Shown one piece after another: positions 42,248 through 51,049 of a stretch of DNA of 64,000 nucleotides (the stretch's first letter is position 1; each line of letters opens with the position of its first letter). Source of the stretch: Flavobacterium sp. Root901 (lineage in GTDB: Bacteria; Bacteroidota; Bacteroidia; Flavobacteriales; Flavobacteriaceae); assembly GCF_001429765.1 (NCBI RefSeq), contig NZ_LMJB01000010.1, positions 250,588-314,587 of the forward strand, read 5' to 3'. The notes beneath the pieces were generated by a model that saw nothing but the letters and a program-made list of their open reading frames with translations, did no database searches and was not told the origin of the DNA. Made by a program: the position numbers and the translations under genes.

Positions 42248-44104
42248 TTACCCTTTCAACCACGCATTTTTAAGCTTTTCTTTTGAAGCGTCAGTAGCTT
42301 TAAAAGTTTCAGTTTCTTCAAATGGTAATTTTACAGTTCCTTTAATAGTTTCTTCTTTACCGCCGCGTTTTACTTTTAGCGTAATTGGATCATTTTCTTT
42401 CCAGTTTTCACTTTCACCAATAAGTTCATAAATGTTGTCTAAAGAATAAGCTTTGTTATTTACTGCTAAAATAATATCGCCGCCTTTTAAGTTTAAGTTT
42501 TTGAAGAAATCATTTGGTTCAACATCGGGACGAACTGCAATTTCTTTTGTCTGCTTATCAATTTTGATATAAGGCGTTTGTCCTTTTAAGAAAACAGCTC
42601 CGGTTTTTTTCTCCATTGCTTTTGTTACACCAACTTTAGCTAGATAAAAATCGTAAGGAATTGGAGTTGTTCCGGCTACATATTTGTTTAAGAAATCTCC
42701 AACTTCAGGATAAGTCAATTGAGTAATTTTAGCAAACAATTCATTATCGTTGAATGGTTTTTCAACACCATATTCAGTTGATAATTTGTGCATTAAATCA
42801 AGAATTCCTCTTTCTCCGTTGCTTTTTTCTCTAATGATAATATCAATACACATTCCTATCAAGGCCCCTTTTTGGTATACATTTAAGTATTGATCTTTAT
42901 AAGGCTGCTCTAATACATTTTTACTCATTACTGTAAACGACATTGTATCGTCAAGTTTTTTAGACTGCTCAATTTTTTCAGCAATACGAGTATAGAATTC
43001 ACTTTCATCAATTAAACCTTGGTTAATTTGAAAAAGATTAGCAAAATATTCTGTTACCCCTTCATACATCCATAAATGCTCAGACATTAACGGTGCATTA
43101 TAGTCAAAATACTGGATTTCTTTGGAGTGAATTGTCAATGGAGTTACAATGTGGAAGAACTCATGAGAAACAACATCTTTCATTGATTCTACCAGTCTTT
43201 CTTTTGGCATAGATTCCGGAAGAACAACTGTAGTAGCCGTTGGGTGTTCTAAAGCTCCAAATCCATGCGCATCGTCTTTTGCCATACTGGACAAATACAA
43301 TAGAACAGTATATTTTTTATTAGAATTTACTTTTCCTAAAAAGTTTTTCTGAGCCGTCATCATTGTTTTCATTTCCGGCGTAATACTTTCTGCAGTAAAT
43401 TTTCCTGTTGGAGAATAAACAGCAATTAAAATATCCATTCCGTTAACGTTAAACGTTGTATAATCCGGTTTAGAATACATAATTGGATTTTCAACCAAAA
43501 CAGCATAACGCGGTGTAGTAAAAACATCGCTTGTTTTGCTTGCATCTTCATCAGTCATTGAAGTTGCTCCCCAAAGTGTTTCAGGATGTGTAATGGTAAC
43601 TTTGTATGGAATTTCTAATTTGTCCTGAAAATACCCGACAAAGCCATGTGTGTTTACCATGAAATTTTCTCCTGCTTTGATATTTGTACCTGCTGGCGAG
43701 AAAACATCATCATTACCAAATCCGGTTCCTTTTTCAGTGTCAAAAGTATCATTAACTAAATAAGTAATTTTTTTTAACGCTTTAGCATTAGAAATCGACC
43801 ATGAATTATCCCCAAGTCTTTTTACAGTTAAAGCATTTCCTTTAGCATCATAAGCTTTAAAATCTTCTGAATATTTTCCGTAGTTATCAGTAGAATAAGT
43901 TCCCGGAACTGTTTTTGGAATGCTGTAGATGACTTCATCTGTTTTAATTGCAGGAGGCGTTACAGTAACCAAAACTTTATCGTCTTTTACATCAACGAGA
44001 TTAATGTTTACGTCTACGACTTTTTTTTCAGAAACTGAAGTACTACCTGTTTTACAGCTCCAAAATGTTACCGCAAGAGCCAAGGTGTAAAGTATTTTTT
44101 TCAT
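42248..44104 (-). CDS. M61 family metallopeptidase lipoprotein with PDZ domain
   Basis: 618 residues from MKKILYTLALAVTFWSCKTG, a lipoprotein (Cys17). M61 glycyl-aminopeptidase-like: 'GFGALEHPTATTVVLPE' precedes the zinc motif HEFFH (His314-His318) in 'VVSHEFFHIVTPL', with 'WMYEGVTEYFANLF' holding the third ligand Glu. A PDZ domain at about 520-600 ('VRPDVEPNDFFKNLNLKGGD'). Periplasmic protease, substrate unknown. Followed at 44205 by an unrelated gene upstream on the same strand. Confidence 0.92.
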   Translation of the reverse strand: MKKILYTLALAVTFWSCKTGSTSVSEKKVVDVNINLVDVKDDKVLVTVTPPAIKTDEVIYSIPKTVPGTYSTDNYGKYSEDFKAYDAKGNALTVKRLGDNSWSISNAKALKKITYLVNDTFDTEKGTGFGNDDVFSPAGTNIKAGENFMVNTHGFVGYFQDKLEIPYKVTITHPETLWGATSMTDEDASKTSDVFTTPRYAVLVENPIMYSKPDYTTFNVNGMDILIAVYSPTGKFTAESITPEMKTMMTAQKNFLGKVNSNKKYTVLLYLSSMAKDDAHGFGALEHPTATTVVLPESMPKERLVESMKDVVSHEFFHIVTPLTIHSKEIQYFDYNAPLMSEHLWMYEGVTEYFANLFQINQGLIDESEFYTRIAEKIEQSKKLDDTMSFTVMSKNVLEQPYKDQYLNVYQKGALIGMCIDIIIREKSNGERGILDLMHKLSTEYGVEKPFNDNELFAKITQLTYPEVGDFLNKYVAGTTPIPYDFYLAKVGVTKAMEKKTGAVFLKGQTPYIKIDKQTKEIAVRPDVEPNDFFKNLNLKGGDIILAVNNKAYSLDNIYELIGESENWKENDPITLKVKRGGKEETIKGTVKLPFEETETFKATDASKEKLKNAWLKG

Positions 44105-44171
44105 TTGTTTATGTTTAGTTATATGTATTTGACTTAAAAATAACAAAAAAGTTACAATATTTTAAAAATAT

Positions 44172-44200
44172 AAAAAAAACTCCTGAAAATCAGGAGTCTC
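44172..44200 (-). terminator. Terminator of the DUF2805 gene
   Basis: ACTCCTGA / TCAGGAGT hairpin, A-run on the left (T-run on minus). Confidence 0.8.
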
Positions 44201-44204
44201 AATC

Positions 44205-44483
44205 TTAGTCTAGTTTATTTTTTATATAGTATTTTCCGTCAAGGTCTTCATCAAAATCATCAATTTTAATTGGTTTCGGTTTCGGTTTATTTGCGACAGC
44301 CTTCTTTTTCCACATCTCAAATTTTTCAAGAGGCATTTTCTTTTTCATGATTTCAAGAACTTCTTTTTCTGCCAACCCAAATTCTTTTTTTATGATTTCA
44401 AATGGATTTCTTTCTTCTAAGGCTAACGAAACAAGTCTTTCCGTTTGTTCCCAATTCAATTCTTTGCGGTTACTCTTTTTCAT
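44205..44483 (-). CDS. DUF2805 / TIGR03643-type small protein
   Basis: 92 residues (MKKSNRKELNWEQTERLVSL). 'ELNWEQTERLVSLALEERNP' and 'FGLAEKEVLEIMKKKM', with a 'FEMWKKKAV' end, match a small family of DUF2805 proteins in Bacteroidetes and Proteobacteria. A basic Lys-Pro tail and an acidic stretch follow. No function is known. It may bind nucleic acid given its HTH-like helical pattern (inference). Confidence 0.75.
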   Translation of the reverse strand: MKKSNRKELNWEQTERLVSLALEERNPFEIIKKEFGLAEKEVLEIMKKKMPLEKFEMWKKKAVANKPKPKPIKIDDFDEDLDGKYYIKNKLD

Positions 44484-44604
44484 CTCGTGAAAATTAATTC
44501 AAAATAGAGGGTTAATGATTAATAGATTGATTTTCATTTTATATATCAATATTAATAAAAAAAAGAATTAGTTGTTTCGCCCAAGTATATTTTTTTTATT
44601 GATT

Positions 44605-45432
44605 TTAACTGTTTTTTGCTGATCTTGATTTTTGAAACGGAATTTGCAGCAAATTTTTTAATTTATTGTTTTCCGCGGGCTGCATATGGGTATCTACACC
44701 ATAAATCAGCTCTTCTTTTGGAAGCGAAGTGAAAGTACCAAAAAGCCTGTCCCAAACAGAAAAAATATTACCATAATTACTGTCAGTATATGGTAAAACA
44801 TAATGATGGTGTACTTTATGCATATTTGGAGAAACGATAAAATAACTGAGGAACAAATCCAGCTTTTTGGGCAGCGAGATATTGGCATGATTAAACTGCG
44901 AGAATATAACAGATAATGACTGGTAGAGAAAAACCATCCACATTGGGCTTCCTACAATCCATACACCAAGTGTTGTAAACACAAACCGAATTACGCTTTC
45001 GCCCGGATGATGCCTGTTTGCAGTTGTGGTGTCAATCCAGGTATCAGTGTGGTGAATAATATGAAAACGCCACAAGAACTTAATTTTATGTTCTGCAAAA
45101 TGCACCAGATAAGCGCCAATGAGGTCTAATAAAAGTAATCCGATTATAGTATAAAGCCAAATTGGAATTTTAGGCATCCATTGTAAAATACCAAAATTAT
45201 TTTCGGTTGTCCAGGCAGCCGTTTTTATTAATATAAAAGCCAGAATAAAGTTGACAATAATGGTGGTAATGGTAAAGAAGATATTTATTCCGGCATGATG
45301 CCATTTTCTATACTGCATTTGAAACAGCGGAAATGTATTTTCTATAATCCAAAAAAGTGTTATTCCGCCAACCAGAATCAAACTCCGGTGGGAAGACGGA
45401 ATAGTGCTGAAATAAGAAATAATTTCGTTCAT
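44605..45432 (-). CDS. Sterol desaturase family (fatty acid hydroxylase) membrane protein
   Basis: 275 residues from MNEIISYFSTIPSSHRSLIL. Four to five membrane segments and the eight-histidine pattern: 'HFAEHKIKFLWRFHIIHHTD', 'ANRHHPGE' and 'SPNMHKVHHHYVLPYTDSNY'. The di-iron motifs HxxxH, HxxHH and HxxHHH-like are all present. Such bacterial proteins hydroxylate or desaturate lipids; the substrate is unknown. Single gene on the minus strand. Confidence 0.93.
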   Translation of the reverse strand: MNEIISYFSTIPSSHRSLILVGGITLFWIIENTFPLFQMQYRKWHHAGINIFFTITTIIVNFILAFILIKTAAWTTENNFGILQWMPKIPIWLYTIIGLLLLDLIGAYLVHFAEHKIKFLWRFHIIHHTDTWIDTTTANRHHPGESVIRFVFTTLGVWIVGSPMWMVFLYQSLSVIFSQFNHANISLPKKLDLFLSYFIVSPNMHKVHHHYVLPYTDSNYGNIFSVWDRLFGTFTSLPKEELIYGVDTHMQPAENNKLKNLLQIPFQKSRSAKNS

Positions 45433-45549
45433 GGTCAATTCGATTTGAGTTGAATAAAATATTTTTTGATTTTTTCCTAAAGAAAAAGAGAAAACCAAAT
45501 ATAAATATATCTGATTTTCTCTTTAGATTTTTAAATTGGTTAAATATTT

Positions 45550-45864
45550 TTATGCCTTCTTAATCAGGCTTATAAGAAATAATAAAATCCATCCGCCTCC
45601 AACGGAAATTAAAATCTGCCATAAAAGCGCGCCGCTGCCAATACCCAGTCTGACAGCCATCCATCCTCCAAAGATACTGCCAAGAATTCCGACGATCATG
45701 TTACCAATTAACCCAAAGCCGGAATCTTTCCAAATTTCACCGGCTAACCATCCACAAACGGCTCCTGTTAGCAGGATGTATATTAAGGTTATATTATATA
45801 CTTTAATTTGTTTGTTCTTCTTCTGTTTTCTGTAAAAGCGTTTTATATATAAATCCTCCGGCAA
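45550..45864 (-). CDS. GlsB/YeaQ/YmgE family stress membrane protein, start unresolved
   Basis: The conserved part begins near residue 25 of this frame: 'ITLIYILLTGAVCGWLAGEI', then 'SGFGLIGNMIVGILGSIFGG' and 'ISVGGGWILLFLISLIKKA'. This is the Transgly_assoc / GlsB signature of general-stress proteins. No ATG lies near the conserved start; the only ATG (45864) lies 62 bp inside aqpZ and adds a basic 24-residue extension. Initiation at a rare codon (ATT, ATA or CTG) near 45790-45807 or translation coupled to aqpZ are the alternatives. Confidence 0.75.
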   Translation of the reverse strand: MPEDLYIKRFYRKQKKNKQIKVYNITLIYILLTGAVCGWLAGEIWKDSGFGLIGNMIVGILGSIFGGWMAVRLGIGSGALLWQILISVGGGWILLFLISLIKKA

Positions 45865-46519
45865 CAGCTCCTAAAATTGGTGCGGCCCAAAAAAGCCAGA
45901 CCTGCGAAAGTGGCTGACCTCCGGCGAAAATTGCCTGAGATAATGATCTTGCAGGATTTACAGATGTATTTGTAATTGGAATACTTATTAAATGGATCAG
46001 AGTTAATGCCAACCCAATCGCAATGCCGCAAAAATTAGTGTTGGCACATCTGTCCGTACTCCCTAAAATGATTAACAGAAAGAATAACGTTAATACAAAT
46101 TCAGCGATAAAAGCAGCTTGTAATGAATATCCGTCAGGAGAAAAAGCTCCAAATCCGTTTGAGGCAAATGCGCCGGCTTTTGTATTATCTATTATGAATC
46201 CTGCCTTTTCAGATGCGATTATATATAACGTTCCCGCTGCAGCGATTGCACCAATACATTGTGCAATAATGTAGGGAATAAGATCTTTAGCCGGAAATCT
46301 TCCACCAGCCCACAAACCAAAAGAAACTGCAGGATTAAAATGTCCGCCGGAAATATGTCCAACAGCATAAGCCATGGTAAGAACAGTTAAACCAAACGCT
46401 AAAGCGACACCTGCAAATCCAATTCCTAATTCAGGATAGCCGGCAGCAAAAATGGCACTTCCGCAGCCGCCAAAAACCAGCCAATAAGTTCCGAAGAACT
46501 CTGCAAACAATTTTTTCAT
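45803..46519 (-). CDS. aqpZ: Aquaporin Z-like MIP channel
   Basis: 238 residues from MKKLFAEFFGTYWLVFGGCG; the longer frame from 46621 overlaps the DoxX gene and is unlikely. Six membrane helices and both NPA boxes: 'GGHFNPAVSFGLW' and 'TNTSVNPARSL'. The selectivity-filter His and Arg appear in place (SGGHF, NPARS), as in water-specific channels. It lies between DoxX and GlsB genes on the same strand, which suggests a stress-linked transcript. Confidence 0.95.
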   Translation of the reverse strand: MKKLFAEFFGTYWLVFGGCGSAIFAAGYPELGIGFAGVALAFGLTVLTMAYAVGHISGGHFNPAVSFGLWAGGRFPAKDLIPYIIAQCIGAIAAAGTLYIIASEKAGFIIDNTKAGAFASNGFGAFSPDGYSLQAAFIAEFVLTLFFLLIILGSTDRCANTNFCGIAIGLALTLIHLISIPITNTSVNPARSLSQAIFAGGQPLSQVWLFWAAPILGAVAGGFIYKTLLQKTEEEQTN

Positions 46520-46551
46520 GATAAAATAATTTAGATTAATAGATTTGATTG

Positions 46552-46908
46552 CTAAAGGGTATATTGAAATGCCCAAAAAATCAAAACAATTTGTAAGGGC
46601 AAACGTACAAATAAAATCCATTTTGGTAAGCCAAAGCCTGCCTTTTTATTTTGAAACATGTATAAATTTGCAGGAAATATGGCGATTAGCAAAGCTATGA
46701 TTCCCCACGCGGCGTATTTAGTTGTAAAAGAGTATAGTAGTAAAATGCCGAGTACTATTTCGGCAATTCCACTTAAAGTATTTAGGGTTTTAGGATTTTT
46801 AAAGAAAGGCGGAATAATCTTGATATACATTCCGGGTTTTCGAAAATGATTCAATCCGGCAAGTATATAAAGTATCGCCATTAAATATAAGTGCCAGGGT
46901 AAATTCAT
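46552..46908 (-). CDS. DoxX-like small membrane protein
   Basis: 118 residues with four membrane segments (MNLPWHLYLMAILYILAGLN, 'SGIAEIVLGILLLYSF', 'WGIIALLIAIFPANLYMF', 'LPLQIVLIFWAFQYTL'). The 'GLNHFRKP..Y..I.P...' and 'PANLYMF' motifs are typical of the DoxX family. Usual length. Starts 32 bp before aqpZ on the same strand. Confidence 0.85.
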   Translation of the reverse strand: MNLPWHLYLMAILYILAGLNHFRKPGMYIKIIPPFFKNPKTLNTLSGIAEIVLGILLLYSFTTKYAAWGIIALLIAIFPANLYMFQNKKAGFGLPKWILFVRLPLQIVLIFWAFQYTL

Positions 46909-46995
46909 GATAATTAATTATTTATAACGAAATTATAAAAAAATTAACACTTATTGAATTACAGGGCCTGTTTTTTTAATAGATGCTAAAAATTT

Positions 46996-47892
46996 TTAAA
47001 TTTTCCGCTTGAAATTTACATTCATAATAATGATTGCAAGAATAATTAAGACAATTCCAATCCATTGAGTTAATATAACTGTTTCATTTAAAAGTACATA
47101 AGCCATCATTACAGAAACCGGAAGTTCTAATGCAGAAACAATACTTCCTAATCCAATTCCGGTTAACGGAAAGCCTAAATTCATAAGCATTGGAGGAATT
47201 ATAGTTCCAAACAATGATAAAACAATTCCCCATTTCAAGAAAATTGCCAGGTTAAAAGGCGTAACCTGCGTAAAAAAACCGAAAGTAAAAACGATAACAG
47301 CGCCTCCAAGAAGCATATATAAACTGCGCTGAGCAGAAGAAATCTCAACAGCCACACGATTTGCAGTAAACATAGTGGTTGTAAATGAAGCTGCAGCTAA
47401 AATTCCCCAAACGATTCCGCGCCAATCTAATACTATATCATTTTTTAAAATATTAGTTGCTAAAACTGTTCCTGTCAGTACAATAAAAACAGCGATGACT
47501 TTTTGTTTTGAAGGCAGTTTTTTTTCTAAAATCATTTCTAGTAAAACGCCCATCCAAACGGTCTGCATTAATAAAACGATTCCGATAGAAACCGGGATAA
47601 ATTTTACGGCTAAGTAATAAAATAAACTTGTCATTCCAAGCGAAGTTCCGGCAAGCATTAAACTGGCAATATTTTTTGAAGATGCTTTGACCGCTTTTCC
47701 TGTATTTTTTACTTTTTGAAATGCATTAATAATCAAAATACCCAAAATTCCCAGTACAAATTGAGATGTTGTAACTTCGGCTGTTGTATAACCTTCTGCA
47801 TAAGCCATTTTTACGAAAGTAGCTAACATTCCGTAAGTTGTAGCTCCTAAAGCAACTAAAAACACTCCTTTTAATACGTTATTTTGTGACAT
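46996..47892 (-). CDS. EamA/DMT family transporter
   Basis: 298 residues from MSQNNVLKGVFLVALGATTY; the ATG at 47919 lies within A-rich sequence and adds a basic nonamer. Ten membrane helices as two EamA repeats: 'ATTYGMLATFVKMAYAEGYT', 'FIPVSIGIVLLMQTVWMGVL', and 'WGIVLSLFGTIIPPMLMNLG', 'PLTGIGLGSIVSALELPVSV'. Drug/metabolite-type exporter with unknown substrate. Its stop lies 87 bp upstream of DoxX. Confidence 0.92.
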   Translation of the reverse strand: MSQNNVLKGVFLVALGATTYGMLATFVKMAYAEGYTTAEVTTSQFVLGILGILIINAFQKVKNTGKAVKASSKNIASLMLAGTSLGMTSLFYYLAVKFIPVSIGIVLLMQTVWMGVLLEMILEKKLPSKQKVIAVFIVLTGTVLATNILKNDIVLDWRGIVWGILAAASFTTTMFTANRVAVEISSAQRSLYMLLGGAVIVFTFGFFTQVTPFNLAIFLKWGIVLSLFGTIIPPMLMNLGFPLTGIGLGSIVSALELPVSVMMAYVLLNETVILTQWIGIVLIILAIIIMNVNFKRKI

Positions 47893-48042
47893 TTTGATTT
47901 TGTGTTTTAAAAAATTCAAGCCGGCAAAGGTAAGCTATTTTGGTTAAGAATTAATAGAAAAGAAGTGTAAACGTTACTGTTGTGTTTGTTTGAGAGATTA
48001 TAATGGGTTAAAATTTAGGAATTTGACAGAATTGAATAAAAT

Positions 48043-48079
48043 AAAAAAAGCCATCAAAACTTAAATTTGATGGCTTTTT
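48043..48079 (-). terminator. Terminator of the gldI/PPIase operon
   Basis: AAAAAGCCATCAAA / TTTGATGGCTTTTT stem just past the last PPIase gene on the minus strand. Confidence 0.88.
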
Positions 48080-48106
48080 ATCTGTTTATAAAAATAATTT
48101 GAAATC

Positions 48107-49231
48107 TTATTTTGCAGGTTGATTTTGATAAGTTTCAATTTCAAAAATCAAAGTAGCATTTGGCGGAATAACTCCTCCGGCGCCCTGCGGTCCGTAAGCT
48201 AAATTTGAAGGCAGGAAGAAAATGGCTTTTTCACCATCTGTCATCATATCTAATGCTTCAATAAAACCGGGAATCATACCGTCTTTTTTTCCAACTGTAA
48301 ATGGAAAAGCTTTATAACCGCCTTGAGCATCTCTGTTTGGATCATATTTTCCGTATGCTTTAGCCACTTCAGGAATGCTGCTGTCAAAAAGGTTTCCATC
48401 TTCAAAATATCCTGCATAATGAAAATAAATGTTAGAACCCTCAGCACCTTTTACACCAGTTCCGTTTTTGGTAACTACATATTTTAATCCAGATGCAGTT
48501 GTAGCTGCTTTAGCTTTTGTAGCTGCAAAATAGGCTGCTTTTTCGGCAACTACCTTTTTAGCTTCTTCTTTTTTAGTTTCTTGTTTTTTTACATCATCGC
48601 TAAATACTTTTACAGCATCAAATTTTTTCGCTGCAGCGCCTTTGCGGGTAATTGTAATTTTTGTCATAATATCGTCCTGAACAATTTTATTTACATTGTC
48701 CATTCCGGAAACTACATGACCAAAAATAGTATGTTTTCCGTTTAACCACGGAGTATCTTTGTGTGTTATGAAAAATTGGCTTCCGTTTGTTGCAGGACCA
48801 GAATTTGCCATTGCTAAAACACCGCCTTTTTCAAATTTCAATTCTTCAACAAATTCATCTTTAAAAGCATATCCGGGACCACCAGAACCGTTTCCGTCAG
48901 GATCGCCGCCCTGAATCATGAAATCATTGATAACTCTGTGAAATTTCAAACCATCATAAAAAGGTTTTCCTTTCAGTTTTTCTACTTTTACATAAGGGTT
49001 TTTTCCTTCTGCCAAAGAAATAAAGTTTGCAACAGTTACCGGTGCTTTTACATATTCTAATGAAACAACAATGTCTCCTTTTGTTGTAGAAATCGTTGCA
49101 AAAATACCCTCAGCAGGATTTGCAGCTGTAGCTGTTTTTGCAGTTTTAGGTTTTGCTGCAGTTGTTTTTTTTGCCTGAGCCTGAATGTTTAAAACAGCCA
49201 GACAGAATAAAAATAGAAATTTAAATTTCAT
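48107..49231 (-). CDS. Two-domain peptidyl-prolyl isomerase (cyclophilin-FKBP fusion), secreted
   Basis: 374 residues, signal peptide ending 'LNIQAQAKK'. Residues ~45-200 are a cyclophilin ('FHRVINDFMIQGGDPDGNGS', 'FKDEFVEELKFEKGGVLAMA', 'NGSQFFITHKDTPWLNGKHT'). Residues ~255-370 are an FKBP domain ('VTKNGTGVKGAEGSNIYFHY', 'IPGFIEALDMMTDGEKAIFF', 'GVIPPNATLIFEIET'). Both active sites look intact. It is the third PPIase gene of the operon with gldI and is paralogous to the upstream lipoprotein form; it has a soluble instead of a lipid anchor. Confidence 0.93.
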   Translation of the reverse strand: MKFKFLFLFCLAVLNIQAQAKKTTAAKPKTAKTATAANPAEGIFATISTTKGDIVVSLEYVKAPVTVANFISLAEGKNPYVKVEKLKGKPFYDGLKFHRVINDFMIQGGDPDGNGSGGPGYAFKDEFVEELKFEKGGVLAMANSGPATNGSQFFITHKDTPWLNGKHTIFGHVVSGMDNVNKIVQDDIMTKITITRKGAAAKKFDAVKVFSDDVKKQETKKEEAKKVVAEKAAYFAATKAKAATTASGLKYVVTKNGTGVKGAEGSNIYFHYAGYFEDGNLFDSSIPEVAKAYGKYDPNRDAQGGYKAFPFTVGKKDGMIPGFIEALDMMTDGEKAIFFLPSNLAYGPQGAGGVIPPNATLIFEIETYQNQPAK

Positions 49232-49287
49232 TGTATTTTAAATTTAGTTCTGTAAAAGTAATTATAAGAAATTGATTATAAAAATAA

Positions 49288-50361
49288 TTATGGCTTCTCT
49301 AATAATTGAACTTCAAAAATAATGTTTGCATTTGGCGGGATAACTCCTCCTGCTCCGGTTGCTCCATAACCTAAATGAGACGGAATAAAAAGAACTGCTT
49401 TATCTCCAAATGAAAGTTTTTCGATTCCTTCAATAAATCCGGGAATCAGGCCGTCTTTACGTCCTGCCTGAAAAGGAATTGGCTGATAACCGTGCTGTTC
49501 TGCTCTCGCAGCATCAAATTTTCCAAATGCTTTATTTACCTCTTCAATACTTGAATCAAATAATGTTCCGTCTTCAAGGAAGCCTGCATAATGGATATAA
49601 ACCTGAGTTCCTGCAGCAGGTTTTTTTCCAGAACCTTTTTCAGTAATAACATATTCTAAACCAGTTGGTGTTTTTACAGCTTTTGGTTTTATGGAAGCGT
49701 AATAATCTACTTTTTCTTTTTGAGCTCCGGCATATTTACTTTGTTCTTTTGCTATACATGCAAAATAATCGTGAAATACTTTTACTCCATCAAACTTTTT
49801 AGCAGCTTCACCATTTCTGATGATCGTAACCGTAATAATATTGTCTCCCTGAACTACTTTGTTTACTACTTCTTGCCCTTTTTCTACAACATGTCCAAAA
49901 ATTGTGTGTTTGTTATCTAACCACGGAGTTTCAACATGCGTAATAAAAAACTGGCTGCTGTTTGTACCGGGGCCATTGTTGGCCATTGCTAACACACCAG
50001 CTTTGTCAAATTTTAAATCTGAAAATTCGTCTTTAAATTTATATCCTGTATCTCCTGAACCAGTTCCTAAAGGATCTCCGGACTGAATCATGAAATCTTC
50101 AATAACTCTGTGAAATTTTAAGCCATCATAAAAAGGTTTTTTCTTTAATTTTTCATCGGTTATAAATTCGTTTTTTCCTTCTGCGAGTGTTACAAAATTG
50201 GCAACAGTTATGGGTGCTTTTTTATAATCTAATTCAACAATAATATGTCCTTTATTAGTTTCGATATCGGCATATAATCCATCAGGTAAATTACTGTGGT
50301 CGTCTTTACAAGAATAAAATGAACTTACGGCTAGCAGCAATAATAAAATACTCTTTTTCAT
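49288..50361 (-). CDS. Cyclophilin-FKBP fusion lipoprotein
   Basis: 357 residues with a lipobox (SSFYSC, Cys18). Cyclophilin part: 'FHRVIEDFMIQSGDPLGTGS', 'NGPGTNSSQFFITHVETPWL'. FKBP part: 'ITEKGSGKKPAAGTQVYIHY', 'LIPGFIEGIEKLSFGDKAVL', 'GVIPPNANIIFEVQL'. About half identical to the downstream protein, so they arose by duplication. Starts 16 bp after gldI ends, same strand. Envelope protein folding. Confidence 0.93.
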   Translation of the reverse strand: MKKSILLLLLAVSSFYSCKDDHSNLPDGLYADIETNKGHIIVELDYKKAPITVANFVTLAEGKNEFITDEKLKKKPFYDGLKFHRVIEDFMIQSGDPLGTGSGDTGYKFKDEFSDLKFDKAGVLAMANNGPGTNSSQFFITHVETPWLDNKHTIFGHVVEKGQEVVNKVVQGDNIITVTIIRNGEAAKKFDGVKVFHDYFACIAKEQSKYAGAQKEKVDYYASIKPKAVKTPTGLEYVITEKGSGKKPAAGTQVYIHYAGFLEDGTLFDSSIEEVNKAFGKFDAARAEQHGYQPIPFQAGRKDGLIPGFIEGIEKLSFGDKAVLFIPSHLGYGATGAGGVIPPNANIIFEVQLLEKP

Positions 50362-50377
50362 TTTTTAAAATGGTTTT

Positions 50378-51043
50378 TTATGGGTTTAATGTGTCTTTTT
50401 TAGTTGGGGCAGCAGGTTTTGCCGTTATTGGTTTTGAAACTGCAGGACTTGCAGGTTGTGCAGATCCAGATGCCGGAGCGGTGGTAGTTTGTGCAGGATC
50501 AGGAACAAAATTACGTAAGGTAACTGTGCAGATTAAGGATTGATTAGGTCCAATTTTTTTGTTATCTCCATGATATCCATAAGCAATATGTGATGGAAAT
50601 AAAAAAGTCACGGTTTCATTTTTTTTCATGTACTTAATCCCGTCGCGCAATCCCATCATAATATCTTGTTTATCCACATAATAAGTTTGTGGGCCAAGAT
50701 CAGATTCAGAATAAATGATTTTTCCGTCAATACTTTTAACTTCTAAATTGAAATATGCAATATCTCCTTTTTTTGGAGTTGCTGTTTCGGTAGTGCTTTT
50801 TTCATCATAAGTAAACCAATATCCTTTTTTAGTAGCATAATATTTTACTTTCGGATTGCTTTTGATGATTTTTTTGATGACCTGTTCTTCATTTGCAACT
50901 AATTTTTTGTTTCGGTCTGCCGATTTTTTCATAAAAGTACCCGAAGCTCTGGAAACAGGCATTCTGATATCTTCATGCTGTTTACAGCCTGCCAATAAAA
51001 CTGCTAAAAGCAGTGAATAAATGCTGATTTTTAAGTAGTTCAT
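50378..51043 (-). CDS. gldI: Gliding motility lipoprotein GldI, FKBP-type PPIase
   Basis: 221 residues, lipoprotein signal with Cys20 (SLLLAVLLAGCKQHEDIRMP). FKBP domain at about 75-190: 'KGYWFTYDEKSTTETATPKK', 'DIMMGLRDGIKYMKKNETVT', 'PSHIAYGYHGDNKKIGPNQS'. The tail is Pro-Ala-rich (ASGSAQPASPAVSKP). GldI of F. johnsoniae is required for gliding and is encoded next to a DHH phosphoesterase, as here (6 bp spacing). It probably helps fold type IX secretion/gliding components. Confidence 0.9.
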   Translation of the reverse strand: MNYLKISIYSLLLAVLLAGCKQHEDIRMPVSRASGTFMKKSADRNKKLVANEEQVIKKIIKSNPKVKYYATKKGYWFTYDEKSTTETATPKKGDIAYFNLEVKSIDGKIIYSESDLGPQTYYVDKQDIMMGLRDGIKYMKKNETVTFLFPSHIAYGYHGDNKKIGPNQSLICTVTLRNFVPDPAQTTTAPASGSAQPASPAVSKPITAKPAAPTKKDTLNP

Positions 51044-51049
51044 ATTGGT

